In this document: positions 1 to 7,032 of the stretch, piece after piece
Position numbering within the stretch: the first letter of the stretch is position 1
Layout: every line of letters starts with the position of its first letter
From: an uncultured Selenomonas sp.
GTDB taxonomy: Bacteria; Bacillota; Negativicutes; Selenomonadales; Selenomonadaceae
Assembly: GCA_938045435.1 (NCBI GenBank)
Contig: CALIBA010000273.1
Span: 1-10,123 of the forward strand
DNA: 10,123 bases
Direction of reading: 5' to 3'
Position numbers and translations under genes: made by a program
The notes under the pieces: generated by a model
Seen by the model: the letters and a program-made list of their open reading frames with translations, nothing else
What the model was told of the DNA's origin: nothing
Database searches by the model: none

Positions 1-2417
1 TTCAGTAGTGTATCGAGCGTCACCATCTCACCCGCAGAGTTTTTGACAAAGACAAACTTTGCCGCCTCAGCCTCCGTGCGATAGCGCACATCGGACTGAA
101 GGACAACCTTGTAGGTGCGGCCGAACTGGTTGAAGTCATTGACCTCATAACCGCCAAAGTTCACCTGTAATGCAGTGAATACATCAGAGAGCTGAACACC
201 AAGATTTTTAACCTTTTCACGGTCGATCTCATATTGATAGCTCGGCGCATTGATCTTAAACGTTGAGCGCACGCCCTGAAGTTCTGGCCGCGTGCGTGCG
301 TCAGCAAGAATCGCATTCACGATGTCATTGAGTTCGATATCCGAATGTCCACTCATATCCTGCAACTGGAGCGACCAGCCTCCAACATTGCCAAGACCTG
401 GCAGTGCCGGTGGGTTGATGGCGACAACGAGTGCCTCCGGCGCTTCCATCGCGCCGACACGGAACATCGTCCCGACGGCGGCGGCAACAGATTCGGACAG
501 GCTCGTACGCTGTGACCAGTCCTTCATGCCGACGAAAATCACAGCGCCGTTGGAGTTCGCTCCACCGGCAAGAATATCAAAGCCGTTGATGGACATAACC
601 GCACTCTGCCCTTTGATCTCGTGCTGTGCTGCCTGCTGAATCCTGTCCACTGTTTTCTGGGTCTGATTTGTAGATGTACCCGGCGGCAGCTGAATCGCAA
701 TTATCATATAGCCTTGATCTTCCTCGGGCACAAATGTGGTCGGCAGATTCCGATAGATGATCGCCGTCAGTCCGCAGACAAGAAGGAGGAAGATAACAGC
801 AACCTTCGATTTGCGGATGAACTTTGTAACAATACCGATATAGCCTTTGCGGGTATGGTCAAACCAGTTGTTGAAACCATCAAAGAAGCGATCAAGGAAT
901 CCCTTCCGTACCTTTTCTTTCCTCGGTTTTAACATGAGTGCACAGAGTGCAGGTGTGAGGGTAAGTGCAATAAATGCAGAGAGCGCCATCGAAATTGCAA
1001 TGGTGAGAGCGAACTGTTTATACAGAACGCCCATCATGCCACCGAGAAATGCAACAGGAACAAAGACAGCCGCAAGTACGAAAGCAATCGCAACGACAGG
1101 TCCCTGTACCTCACTCATGGCACGTTCCGTCGCATCCACTGGTGTGAGGCCGCTCTCCATGTGATGTTCAACATTTTCAATAACAACGATGGCGTCATCC
1201 ACAACAAGGCCGATTGCAAGCACCATTGCAAAAAGGGTCAATGTGTTGATCGAGAAATCGAGCAGCACAAACGCGCCGAAGGTACCGATGAGAGAGACAG
1301 GTACAGCGAGCAAAGGAATGAGTGTCGCACGCCAGCTCTGGAGAAAGAGGAAGATAACGAGAACGACAAGCAGCAGTGCCTCCACAAAGGTATGCACAAC
1401 CTCTGTAATCGACGCGTTAATGTAGTCTGTACTGTCAAAAACTGACTTCATCTTAAGGCCGGGTGGGAAATTTTTCTCTGCCTCATCGAGAATCTTACGC
1501 ACCTCTGCAAGTGTAATCATCGCATTTGCATCAGATGTCAGCTGAATCCCGAAGCCGACTGCAGGATATCCGTTAAATTTCGCTACAATATTATTATTGC
1601 GCTCCCCCGTTTCGATCCGTGCAACATCCTTTAGACGAACGAAAGAACCATCCTGGCCCGCAGCAATGATAACATTGCCGAACTCCTCAGGGGTCGTGAG
1701 ACGTCCCTGTACTTTGCCTGTGAACTGCTTCTCCTGCCCGTTCTGCGTCGGCATACCGCCTACCGTACCAGCAGGTGCCTGCACATTCTGCTCATTGATT
1801 GCCCTTGTGATGTCCGCAACAGTCAGCCCAAGTTCTGCGAGGCGATCCGGATTCATCCAGATACGCATGGCATAGTCTGAACCAAAGACTTGAACTTCAC
1901 CGACGCCGTTGACGCGCTTAATCGCATCGAGGAAGTAGAGCGTCGCGTAGTTCTTCATAAACGCGCGGTCATAGGTACCGTCTTCAGAGTACATCGAGAC
2001 AAAATATGCCATCTGTCCCGAGGATTTCCTTGTGGTGACACCGGCAGACTGCACGGAGGACGGCAGACTGGCATTTGCGCCCGCAGCATTGTTCTGCACT
2101 TTGACGGCATCCATATCGCCGTCCGTACCAACCTCGAATGTAACGGAGAGGCTGTAACGCCCTGTATCGTCAGAGGTGGAGCTCATATAGTCCATCCCCT
2201 GTGTGCCGTTAATCTGCTCCTCAATCACCTGCGCTACGGTTTCATTGACAACGGCAGCGCTCGCCCCCGTATACGATGCCGATACGGCAACAGTCGGCGG
2301 AGAGATCTGCGGGTACTGCGCAATTGGAAGGGAGAAACCGGCAATCGTCCCAACAATGACAATCATCACCGAGATGACGATCGCAAAGATTGGTCGATGG
2401 ATAAAAAATTTTGCCAA
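1..2417 (-). CDS. RND multidrug efflux permease, AcrB/HAE1 type (3' end outside window)
   Basis: Inner-membrane proton-driven pump of a tripartite efflux system that exports hydrophobic drugs and similar compounds. About 805 residues are visible out of the roughly 1,040 usual for the family, and the frame stays open to the window edge. From the chosen TTG start the protein opens AKFFIHRPIFA, with a first membrane helix at about 9-29 and the YPQISPPTV motif at 35-43. Membrane helices follow at about 341-493, including the GLVVDDAIVVIENVE motif. Its aspartates are residues 407 and 408, the same numbers as the proton-relay pair in E. coli AcrB. The segment NGFDILAGG near 610 matches the AcrB switch-loop region. 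The Lys940 and Thr978 equivalents lie beyond the edge. The TTG is supported by a GAGGTGGAG ribosome binding site 5 bases upstream that overlaps the adaptor stop codon, with 12 bases between the genes. Substrates cannot be inferred. The outer membrane partner is not in the window. Confidence 0.96.
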   Translation of the reverse strand, partial: MAKFFIHRPIFAIVISVMIVIVGTIAGFSLPIAQYPQISPPTVAVSASYTGASAAVVNETVAQVIEEQINGTQGMDYMSSTSDDTGRYSLSVTFEVGTDGDMDAVKVQNNAAGANASLPSSVQSAGVTTRKSSGQMAYFVSMYSEDGTYDRAFMKNYATLYFLDAIKRVNGVGEVQVFGSDYAMRIWMNPDRLAELGLTVADITRAINEQNVQAPAGTVGGMPTQNGQEKQFTGKVQGRLTTPEEFGNVIIAAGQDGSFVRLKDVARIETGERNNNIVAKFNGYPAVGFGIQLTSDANAMITLAEVRKILDEAEKNFPPGLKMKSVFDSTDYINASITEVVHTFVEALLLVVLVIFLFLQSWRATLIPLLAVPVSLIGTFGAFVLLDFSINTLTLFAMVLAIGLVVDDAIVVIENVEHHMESGLTPVDATERAMSEVQGPVVAIAFVLAAVFVPVAFLGGMMGVLYKQFALTIAISMALSAFIALTLTPALCALMLKPRKEKVRKGFLDRFFDGFNNWFDHTRKGYIGIVTKFIRKSKVAVIFLLLVCGLTAIIYRNLPTTFVPEEDQGYMIIAIQLPPGTSTNQTQKTVDRIQQAAQHEIKGQSAVMSINGFDILAGGANSNGAVIFVGMKDWSQRTSLSESVAAAVGTMFRVGAMEAPEALVVAINPPALPGLGNVGGWSLQLQDMSGHSDIELNDIVNAILADARTRPELQGVRSTFKINAPSYQYEIDREKVKNLGVQLSDVFTALQVNFGGYEVNDFNQFGRTYKVVLQSDVRYRTEAEAAKFVFVKNSAGEMVTLDTLL

Positions 2418-2429
2418 AGGATCTCCACC

Positions 2430-3623
2430 TCACTCCAACGGCGTCAATGCGCGTGTATTAAAATCGGAGGAATCCCCCGTCAGCGAGAACCCCATATCAT
2501 CTGCTGTCACCATCGTGACAGCAAGATCGCCGCCCTCCTGCAGTGTGGTCAATCCCTCAACAACAACAATATCCGAGACATCAAGACCATCCTTGACGAT
2601 GTAATAACTGCCGACCTTATCGCCAAGTGTGATTGTACGAGCTTCGGCCTTATTGCCCTCACCAACCACCATGACAAATGATTTGCCAAGAAGCTGCTGA
2701 ACTGCACGCTCCGGAACAAGAATGGCATTGGGGATCATATCACCATACAAACTGACGCGGGCGAACATGCCGGGGAGAAGAACGCCGTCCGGATTGTCAA
2801 AGAGCGCCTTCACGGTCAGCGTCCCTGTCTGTGCTGCAAGCGCACGGTCTGAGGTTACAATATGTCCAATTGTAGGATACTTGGAGCCATTCGAGAGCGT
2901 AAGTTCTACGATAACCGCACCAAGCCCCCCCTGTTTCACTGCTTGTTCGGCAAAGTTCAAATACTCATTTTCCGACAGACTGAATTGGGCATAAATGGGA
3001 TCCGCTGTCCCCATCGAAACGAGTGTTGTCGTCCCTGCCGAAACAAAGCTGCCAACCGCAACGTCATTGACAGAAAGCTGCCCTGTCATAGGTGCATAAA
3101 TAACGGTATCATCAAGGTTTTCCTGCGCCTGGCGCAAAAGTGCAGCATTCGCCGCAGCCGCAGCCTCATAGGCGTTGACCTGTGCCTGCTGGGTTGTAAC
3201 AGTCTGCTCGGCGATCGCAGCACTTTCAAAAAGCTGCTGATAACGATTGAGATCCAGACGTGCATTGTTAAGTGTGGCTTCTGATTGGGCAAGGGTTGCC
3301 TGTGCCTGCAAAACGGCGCTCTCATACTGGCGGGAATCAATGCGGTAAAGCGGCTGCCCCACCGTTACGAACTGTCCGCCCGTAATGTATTTCTCTACGA
3401 TATTCCCGGAAACCTTGGCCCTGATATTGACTTCATCTGTCCCCACGAGCTGTCCCGCATAAACATGTATGAGCGGCGTATCTTGGCGCAATACATTCAT
3501 CGCCTTAACAGATGTTGGGCGCCCCCCTTTCGCCTGCTGTTCGCCACATCCTGCTGTCAGTAATCCGAACACTAAAATCCCTGCAAAAGCGAGTACAGCA
3601 ATCCCTTTCTTGATGCCAAACAA
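2430..3623 (-). CDS. RND efflux periplasmic adaptor lipoprotein (AcrA/MFP family)
   Basis: Membrane fusion protein that links the adjacent permease to an outer membrane channel. I place the start at a TTG at 3623, giving 397 residues, because GGGGAGG lies 8 bases upstream. Translation then begins MFGIKKG and runs into a hydrophobic segment ending in the lipobox LTAGC with Cys26, so the protein should be lipid-anchored in the inner membrane and face the periplasm. An ATG-initiated reading from 3758 would bury this signal behind 45 extra residues and overlap the promoter. Domains in order: first half of the lipoyl/barrel-sandwich region (about 66-95, RAKVSGNIVEKYITGG), an Ala/Gln-rich coiled-coil hairpin (about 98-170), second lipoyl half (about 172-200, YAPMTGQL), beta-barrel (to about 295, including LLPGMFARV) and membrane-proximal domain (ILVPERAVQ onward). 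Length and order fit AcrA (397 residues). It is the first gene of a two-gene or longer efflux operon. Confidence 0.95.
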   Translation of the reverse strand: MFGIKKGIAVLAFAGILVFGLLTAGCGEQQAKGGRPTSVKAMNVLRQDTPLIHVYAGQLVGTDEVNIRAKVSGNIVEKYITGGQFVTVGQPLYRIDSRQYESAVLQAQATLAQSEATLNNARLDLNRYQQLFESAAIAEQTVTTQQAQVNAYEAAAAANAALLRQAQENLDDTVIYAPMTGQLSVNDVAVGSFVSAGTTTLVSMGTADPIYAQFSLSENEYLNFAEQAVKQGGLGAVIVELTLSNGSKYPTIGHIVTSDRALAAQTGTLTVKALFDNPDGVLLPGMFARVSLYGDMIPNAILVPERAVQQLLGKSFVMVVGEGNKAEARTITLGDKVGSYYIVKDGLDVSDIVVVEGLTTLQEGGDLAVTMVTADDMGFSLTGDSSDFNTRALTPLE

Positions 3624-3688
3624 ATAAAAGACCTCCCCATTGTACTCCTTAAAATCGCCAATCTTTATATGCTCTGGTACGAAGAAAC

Positions 3689-3718
3689 GGCAGGTTTCCA
3701 CGTGCGGGAATCCCTGCC
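3689..3718. repeat. Imperfect inverted repeat in the efflux operon leader
   Basis: On the plus strand, arms GGCAGG (3689-3694) and CCTGCC (3713-3718) enclose inner arms TTCC (3696-3699) and GGAA (3707-3710). This gives a 10-pair stem with a small asymmetric bulge and a 7-base loop. It lies between the predicted promoter and the adaptor start, so it would be in the 5' untranslated RNA. It could be an RNA hairpin or a second operator. No T-run follows it, so it is not a terminator. The pairing is visible; the function is inference. Confidence 0.45.
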
Positions 3719-3729
3719 ATATCAGTCTT

Positions 3730-3758
3730 ATCTTATCGGAGCAACGGAAAAAAGTCAA
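3730..3758 (-). promoter_or_regulatory. Predicted sigma-70-type promoter of the efflux operon
   Basis: On the minus strand, TTGACT (3758-3753, five of six consensus bases) is followed by a 17-base spacer and TAAGAT (3735-3730, four of six). Transcription would start near 3723 and leave a leader of about 100 bases before the TTG of the adaptor gene. The promoter sits in the only sizeable gap between rnc and the efflux genes. No intrinsic terminator is visible after rnc, so read-through from the upstream cluster is also possible. Confidence 0.6.
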
Positions 3759-3772
3759 GATTTAGTTGCTCC
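3738..3772. promoter_or_regulatory. Inverted repeat overlapping the efflux promoter (candidate operator)
   Basis: Perfect 8-base arms GGAGCAAC (3738-3745) and GTTGCTCC (3765-3772) lie 19 bases apart, 27 bases centre to centre. One arm lies just upstream of the -35 box and the other inside the -35/-10 spacer, so a dimeric protein bound here would block RNA polymerase. Efflux operons are commonly controlled this way by TetR- or MarR-family repressors, but no regulator gene is in the window. As RNA the long loop makes a terminator unlikely. Confidence 0.5.
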
Positions 3773-3793
3773 AGAAAACCTTTTGACATAAAT

Positions 3794-4504
3794 TTATCTC
3801 AGCCGCTCCAATGCTTGTGCAGCGGCATGCTGCTCGGCTTCCTTCTTGCTGCGTCCGGTTCCTTCTCCCATTGATTGATCGTCAATAAGCACACGTGTTG
3901 TGAATCGCTTATCATGATCCGGTCCACTCTCACTGACAAGGACATAGCTGATGGTCTTACGATGATCCTTTTGCACACATTCCTGAAGTGCGGTCTTATA
4001 ATCACGCATCACCTGCGCAGGTGCAATGTGCTCTGCCTCAGCGGAGAGCTGTCGGCAAACATACTCCTTTGCCACCTGCCATCCACTGTCCAGATAAATA
4101 GCACCAATCACGGCCTCAAACGCATTTTCAAGGTTATTCTGCCGCTCTGCTCCCCCGCCCCGCAGCTCGCCGCGCCCCATACGCAGATAATGTCCAAGCC
4201 CAAGCTTCTTGGAAAGCCGTGCCAAAGTGTTGCTCTGTACAAGGCTCGCACGCATCTTTGTAAGCGCACCTTCACTGTACGTTGGGAAACGCATATACAA
4301 ATATGTGCTGGAGGCAAGCTCCAGCACGGCATCGCCCAGAAATTCCAGACGTTCGTTATGCGGCACAGAATCTTTTGATTCATTTGTAAACGATGGATGC
4401 GTCAGCGCTTCATCCAGTAGAGAAATATTGTGAAAGGAAACACCCAGCCGAACAGCGAGCTGCTCAAGATCTGCATGCCGCGCATGTGTAATGATATGTG
4501 CCAT
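3794..4504 (-). CDS. rnc: Ribonuclease III
   Basis: Double-strand-specific endoribonuclease that processes rRNA precursors and some mRNAs in the cytoplasm. The 236 residues match the family's usual length. The catalytic domain occupies about 10-155 and carries the signature NERLEFLGDAVLEL, with metal-binding Glu51, Glu54 and Asp58 by alignment to E. coli Glu38, Glu41 and Asp45. The second part of the active site is ENAFEAVIGAIYLDSG, with Glu130 matching E. coli Glu117. The position matching E. coli Asp114 is Asn127. A C-terminal double-stranded RNA-binding domain (about 165-236) ends with the typical GRSKKEAEQHAAAQALERL helix. The ATG lies 15 bases after the fabF stop codon. No GGAGG-like site is visible before it, so translation may be coupled to fabF. 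rnc next to FAS II genes is a familiar arrangement in Firmicutes. Confidence 0.98.
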   Translation of the reverse strand: MAHIITHARHADLEQLAVRLGVSFHNISLLDEALTHPSFTNESKDSVPHNERLEFLGDAVLELASSTYLYMRFPTYSEGALTKMRASLVQSNTLARLSKKLGLGHYLRMGRGELRGGGAERQNNLENAFEAVIGAIYLDSGWQVAKEYVCRQLSAEAEHIAPAQVMRDYKTALQECVQKDHRKTISYVLVSESGPDHDKRFTTRVLIDDQSMGEGTGRSKKEAEQHAAAQALERLR

Positions 4505-4508
4505 TGTC

Positions 4509-4530
4509 TTACTTCGTATTTACTTCGTAT
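4509..4530. repeat. Perfect 11-base tandem duplication at the fabF-rnc junction
   Basis: The unit TTACTTCGTAT (plus strand) occurs twice without a gap, at 4509-4519 and 4520-4530. On the coding strand each copy reads ATACGAAGTAA. The first copy in the mRNA supplies the last codons and TAA stop of fabF. The second forms most of the spacer before the rnc ATG, in the place where a ribosome binding site would be expected. Confidence 0.85.
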
Positions 4531-5764
4531 ATTTCTTGACGATGAGACAAGCGTTGTGTCCACCAAATCCAAATGAATTGGAAATTGCAGCACGCACCAC
4601 CTTCGACCGTGCTTGATTCGGAACATAGTCAAGATCCAGCCCCTCATCCGGCGTATCATAATTGATGGTTGGGGGAAGCATATCATTTTCAACGGAAAGT
4701 ACACTTGCAATAAGTTCCACACTGCCCGCAGCGCCAAGAAGGTGCCCTGTCATCGACTTAATGGAGGAAACTGCAACATCCTTTGCCCCAGCCCCCCAAA
4801 CTGTTTTGATCGCCTCAGTTTCACACATATCATTCATATGTGTCGAAGTCCCATGCGCATTGATATAGTCGATTTCCTCTGATCTCATGCCGGCATCATC
4901 AAGGGCGAGCTGCATACATTTTGCCTGATAGGTGCCATGTGGCGCAGGGCTTGTGATGTGATAACCATCTGAGTTGAACCCATAGCCAACGAGCTCTGCA
5001 TAGATATGAGCCCCTCGCTGCTCGGCATGCTCAAGAGTTTCAAGCACAACAAGACCCGCGCCCTCTCCCATAACAAATCCTGAGCGATTCTTATCAAATG
5101 GGCGCGAAGCATGTGCGGGATCGTCATTATGATCTGTGCAAAGGGCCTTCATCGCTGCAAAACCGGCACTTGCCGCTTCAGAGATAGATGCCTCTGTTCC
5201 TCCTGCAAGAATAACATCTGCTTCCCCACGCTGCAATACCCGATAGGCATCGCCGATACAGTTGGCACCTGTGGCACATGCGGTAACGATACAGGATACA
5301 GGTCCATGCAGTCCATAATTGATAGCAACCTGTCCCGCAGCCATATTGGCAATCATCATGGGAATGAAGAATGGGCTGACACGCTCGGGGCCTTTATCAA
5401 AAAGACGCTCATAGGTACTATGCATCGTCTCAATGCCGCCAATACCTGCACCAACATAGGCACCAATGCGGTCGCAGTTTTCCTTTCCCAGATCAAGTGC
5501 AGCATCAGCCAGTGCCATACCTGCCGATACAACGGCAAATTGGGCATAGCGATCCATACGCTTTGCTTCCTTTTTATCAATGTACCCATCAATAGTGAAA
5601 TCCTTGACCTCACCCGCGATCTGCGCAGCATAGTTTGTCGCGTCGAAACGGGTGATTTTCTCAATGCCGTTCTTTCCCGAGAGCAACGCATTCCAAAAAG
5701 CTTCCCTGCCAATACCAATCGGCGTTATAGGGCCAACTCCCGTGACGACAACTCTCTTTTCCAA
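4520..5764 (-). CDS. fabF: 3-oxoacyl-[acyl-carrier-protein] synthase II (KAS II)
   Basis: Cytoplasmic condensing enzyme that extends acyl-ACP by two carbons using malonyl-ACP. From a TTG start at 5764 the protein is 414 residues (E. coli FabF: 413) and begins MEKRVVVTGVGPITPIG, the standard N-terminus. AAAGGAG lies 9 bases upstream of this TTG. An ATG 54 bases further upstream would add an atypical arginine-rich extension overlapping the preceding gene. The thiolase-fold active site is complete: nucleophile Cys163 in TACATGAN, His304 in NAHGTST, Lys336 and His341 in SIKSMTGH, and the gating NSFGFGG loop near 396-402. No fabB is in the window, so this may be the main elongating synthase. It follows the FMN oxidoreductase gene by 37 bases and precedes rnc by 15 bases, consistent with one transcript. 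Confidence 0.97.
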   Translation of the reverse strand: MEKRVVVTGVGPITPIGIGREAFWNALLSGKNGIEKITRFDATNYAAQIAGEVKDFTIDGYIDKKEAKRMDRYAQFAVVSAGMALADAALDLGKENCDRIGAYVGAGIGGIETMHSTYERLFDKGPERVSPFFIPMMIANMAAGQVAINYGLHGPVSCIVTACATGANCIGDAYRVLQRGEADVILAGGTEASISEAASAGFAAMKALCTDHNDDPAHASRPFDKNRSGFVMGEGAGLVVLETLEHAEQRGAHIYAELVGYGFNSDGYHITSPAPHGTYQAKCMQLALDDAGMRSEEIDYINAHGTSTHMNDMCETEAIKTVWGAGAKDVAVSSIKSMTGHLLGAAGSVELIASVLSVENDMLPPTINYDTPDEGLDLDYVPNQARSKVVRAAISNSFGFGGHNACLIVKKYTK

Positions 5765-5801
5765 ATCAACCGACTCCTTTCCTAGCGCATCCGCAGATAC
5801 C

Positions 5802-6749
5802 CTAGTGCGCTTCCTCAAGCTGCTGTTTCAGCTCTTCAAATATCTCATGAACACTCAAAATCCGATCTATGCGCGGCATAAATTCACCCGTAAAAACAAG
5901 CCCCGTTTCAAGATCTCCCTGCTGAGCACGCGAAAGTGCACGGATGATACAAAAATGATGGTCGCAGTGCTTGAGGCATTGATCACAGACGGTTGGCGGC
6001 ACAGGCCCCTCCATCACACGTGATGAGAACGGTGTACGCACAGCACGCCCAGGAAGTCCTACCGGACTGTGGATGATGACAATGTCGTCTTTCTTAGATT
6101 TGAGATAGTACTTTTTAAGTGACGGTGCCGCATTGGACTCAACGCAGGCTGCAAAACGCGAACCGAGTTGTACGCCGTTTGCTCCCATCTGATACAGATC
6201 AGCAATATCCTGTCCGGTGAGAATGCCGCCTGCAGCAAAGACTGGAATCTTTACTGCAGCCCGCACTCCTTCGATGATATTGCGTACAGACTGGTCGGTA
6301 CCCAGATGTCCGCCGGCTTCTTTTCCCTCGACAACGACAGCCGAGGCGCCAAGCTTTTCTGCAATTTTTGCAAGCTTTGCAGTAGAGACAATCGGGACAA
6401 TCGGGGTCCCGGATTCCTCTCCGAGCTGAAACATATCACGGGAAAAACCGGCACCCGCGACAACAAGATCAATGCCCTCATCAATAGCAGTTTTTACGGC
6501 CTCTGTAAAGTCACGTGCCGCAACCATCTCATTGATGCCAATCACTCCATGGGGAGACAATGCGCGTGCAAGCCGGATCTCATAACGAAGTTCTTGAGGC
6601 TTCATACCAGAAGCTGCAATGAGACCAATGCCCCCCTCGTTTGCCACAGCGGCTGCGAGCCGCGCCGTTGTAATGCGAATCGCCATACCGCCCTGAATGA
6701 TGGGGACGGTAGCAACCTTGTTGCCAATCCTCACCTCGGGTAGTTTCAT
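5802..6749 (-). CDS. FabK-like FMN oxidoreductase (nitronate monooxygenase family) with C-terminal cysteine motif
   Basis: A TIM-barrel FMN enzyme of the 2-nitropropane dioxygenase/FabK superfamily, 315 residues. The N-terminus PIIQGGMAIRITTARLAAAVANEGGIGLI is the flavin-binding signature. GGHLG places a candidate catalytic histidine at 148, and FAAGGI (171-176) with GVQLGSRF (192-199) forms the phosphate-binding part. The C-terminal region differs from classical FabK: Cys255, Cys258, Cys262 and Cys267 form a CxxCxxxCxxxxC cluster with neighbouring histidines, followed by a GLVFTGEFMPRID segment. As I recall, clostridial proteins annotated as nitronate monooxygenases share a similar cysteine tail. 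The gene sits between acpP and fabF, with GGAGGG 6 bases before its ATG. Its position suggests a role in fatty acid synthesis, such as a second enoyl-ACP reductase or another lipid-linked flavin reaction, but the substrate cannot be read from sequence. The fold assignment is firm; the function is uncertain. Confidence 0.88.
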   Translation of the reverse strand: MKLPEVRIGNKVATVPIIQGGMAIRITTARLAAAVANEGGIGLIAASGMKPQELRYEIRLARALSPHGVIGINEMVAARDFTEAVKTAIDEGIDLVVAGAGFSRDMFQLGEESGTPIVPIVSTAKLAKIAEKLGASAVVVEGKEAGGHLGTDQSVRNIIEGVRAAVKIPVFAAGGILTGQDIADLYQMGANGVQLGSRFAACVESNAAPSLKKYYLKSKKDDIVIIHSPVGLPGRAVRTPFSSRVMEGPVPPTVCDQCLKHCDHHFCIIRALSRAQQGDLETGLVFTGEFMPRIDRILSVHEIFEELKQQLEEAH

Positions 6750-6948
6750 ATAAGCCCTCCAATCGGAAGAGAAAGCATCACACAGTTATGCTACGCCACT
6801 GAGGCGTTCCATTCTCTCCACAAAGAAGTTTTCGTCTCATTTCATTGTTCACAGTCTCGCTCCATACAGCCGTATATGAGACGAATCTATCGCAGCAGAA
6901 CACTCTATTGTTCTGATTTTATACAAAGTTATTGATGTCTTTTGAGAA
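6750..6948 (-). promoter_or_regulatory. Structured leader between the acpP terminator and the FabK-like gene
   Basis: This stretch has no gene but several pairings. Perfect 10-base arms TTCGTCTCAT (plus 6831-6840) and ATGAGACGAA (6876-6885) enclose 35 bases. Directly against the second arm is a small hairpin, ATAC and GTAT around AGCC (6864-6875). Nearer the gene are two further short hairpins, GGCGT/ACGCC (6793-6807) and AGCAT/ATGCT (6774-6792). The only promoter hint is TATAAA on the minus strand at 6923-6918, with no convincing -35 box. The region could be a cis-acting RNA leader or contain operators. I do not recognise a known riboswitch or T-box. Confidence 0.45.
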
Positions 6949-6980
6949 AAATCCCGTGCGCCTGAGCTGTCACGGGATTT
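6947..6980 (-). terminator. Intrinsic terminator downstream of acpP
   Basis: Reading the minus strand, AAATCCCGTG (6980-6971) pairs perfectly with CACGGGATTT (6958-6949) around a 12-base loop, and the stem runs into five T residues (6951-6947). On the plus strand the stem is followed by only three T residues, so the signal works in the direction of the fab genes. It lies about 50 bases after the acpP stop codon and should end or reduce transcription before the FabK-like gene. Confidence 0.8.
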
Positions 6981-7001
6981 CCCTAAAAGACAAGTTTGGT
7001 G

Positions 7002-7026
7002 GTAGAGGCAGTTGGTCTGCTTCTAC
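7002..7026 (-). other. Hairpin in the acpP 3' untranslated region
   Basis: On the minus strand, GTAGA and GCAG pair with CTGC and TCTAC around the loop ACCAA, a nine-pair stem with one A-C mismatch. It begins 6 bases after the acpP stop codon and ends about 20 bases before the terminator stem. No T-run follows. It may protect the abundant acpP message from 3' exonucleases; that role is inference. Confidence 0.5.
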
Positions 7027-7032
7027 ATCTTC

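Noticed and set aside
1890..2681. Plus-strand open frame of 263 codons
   Set aside because: It lies antisense to the permease and adaptor genes, which have strong family matches. Its translation is rich in Arg, His and Cys, has no recognisable domain and looks like a shadow frame.
3624..3758. 45-residue N-terminal extension of the efflux adaptor
   Set aside because: It would overlap the predicted promoter and place a clear lipoprotein signal in the protein interior; the TTG at 3623 has a good ribosome binding site.
5111..5785. Plus-strand open frame of 224 codons
   Set aside because: It is fully antisense to fabF, its composition is unlike a real protein, and no domain is visible.
5784..5811. 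AGCGCA/TGCGCT hairpin between the FabK-like gene and fabF
   Set aside because: It has only six pairs around a 16-base loop, no T-run, and includes the stop codon. It is too weak to call.
6750..6948. T-box or other known riboswitch in the leader
   Set aside because: No T-box specifier or antiterminator consensus and no aptamer core that I recognise could be found, and no terminator stem lies close to the start codon.
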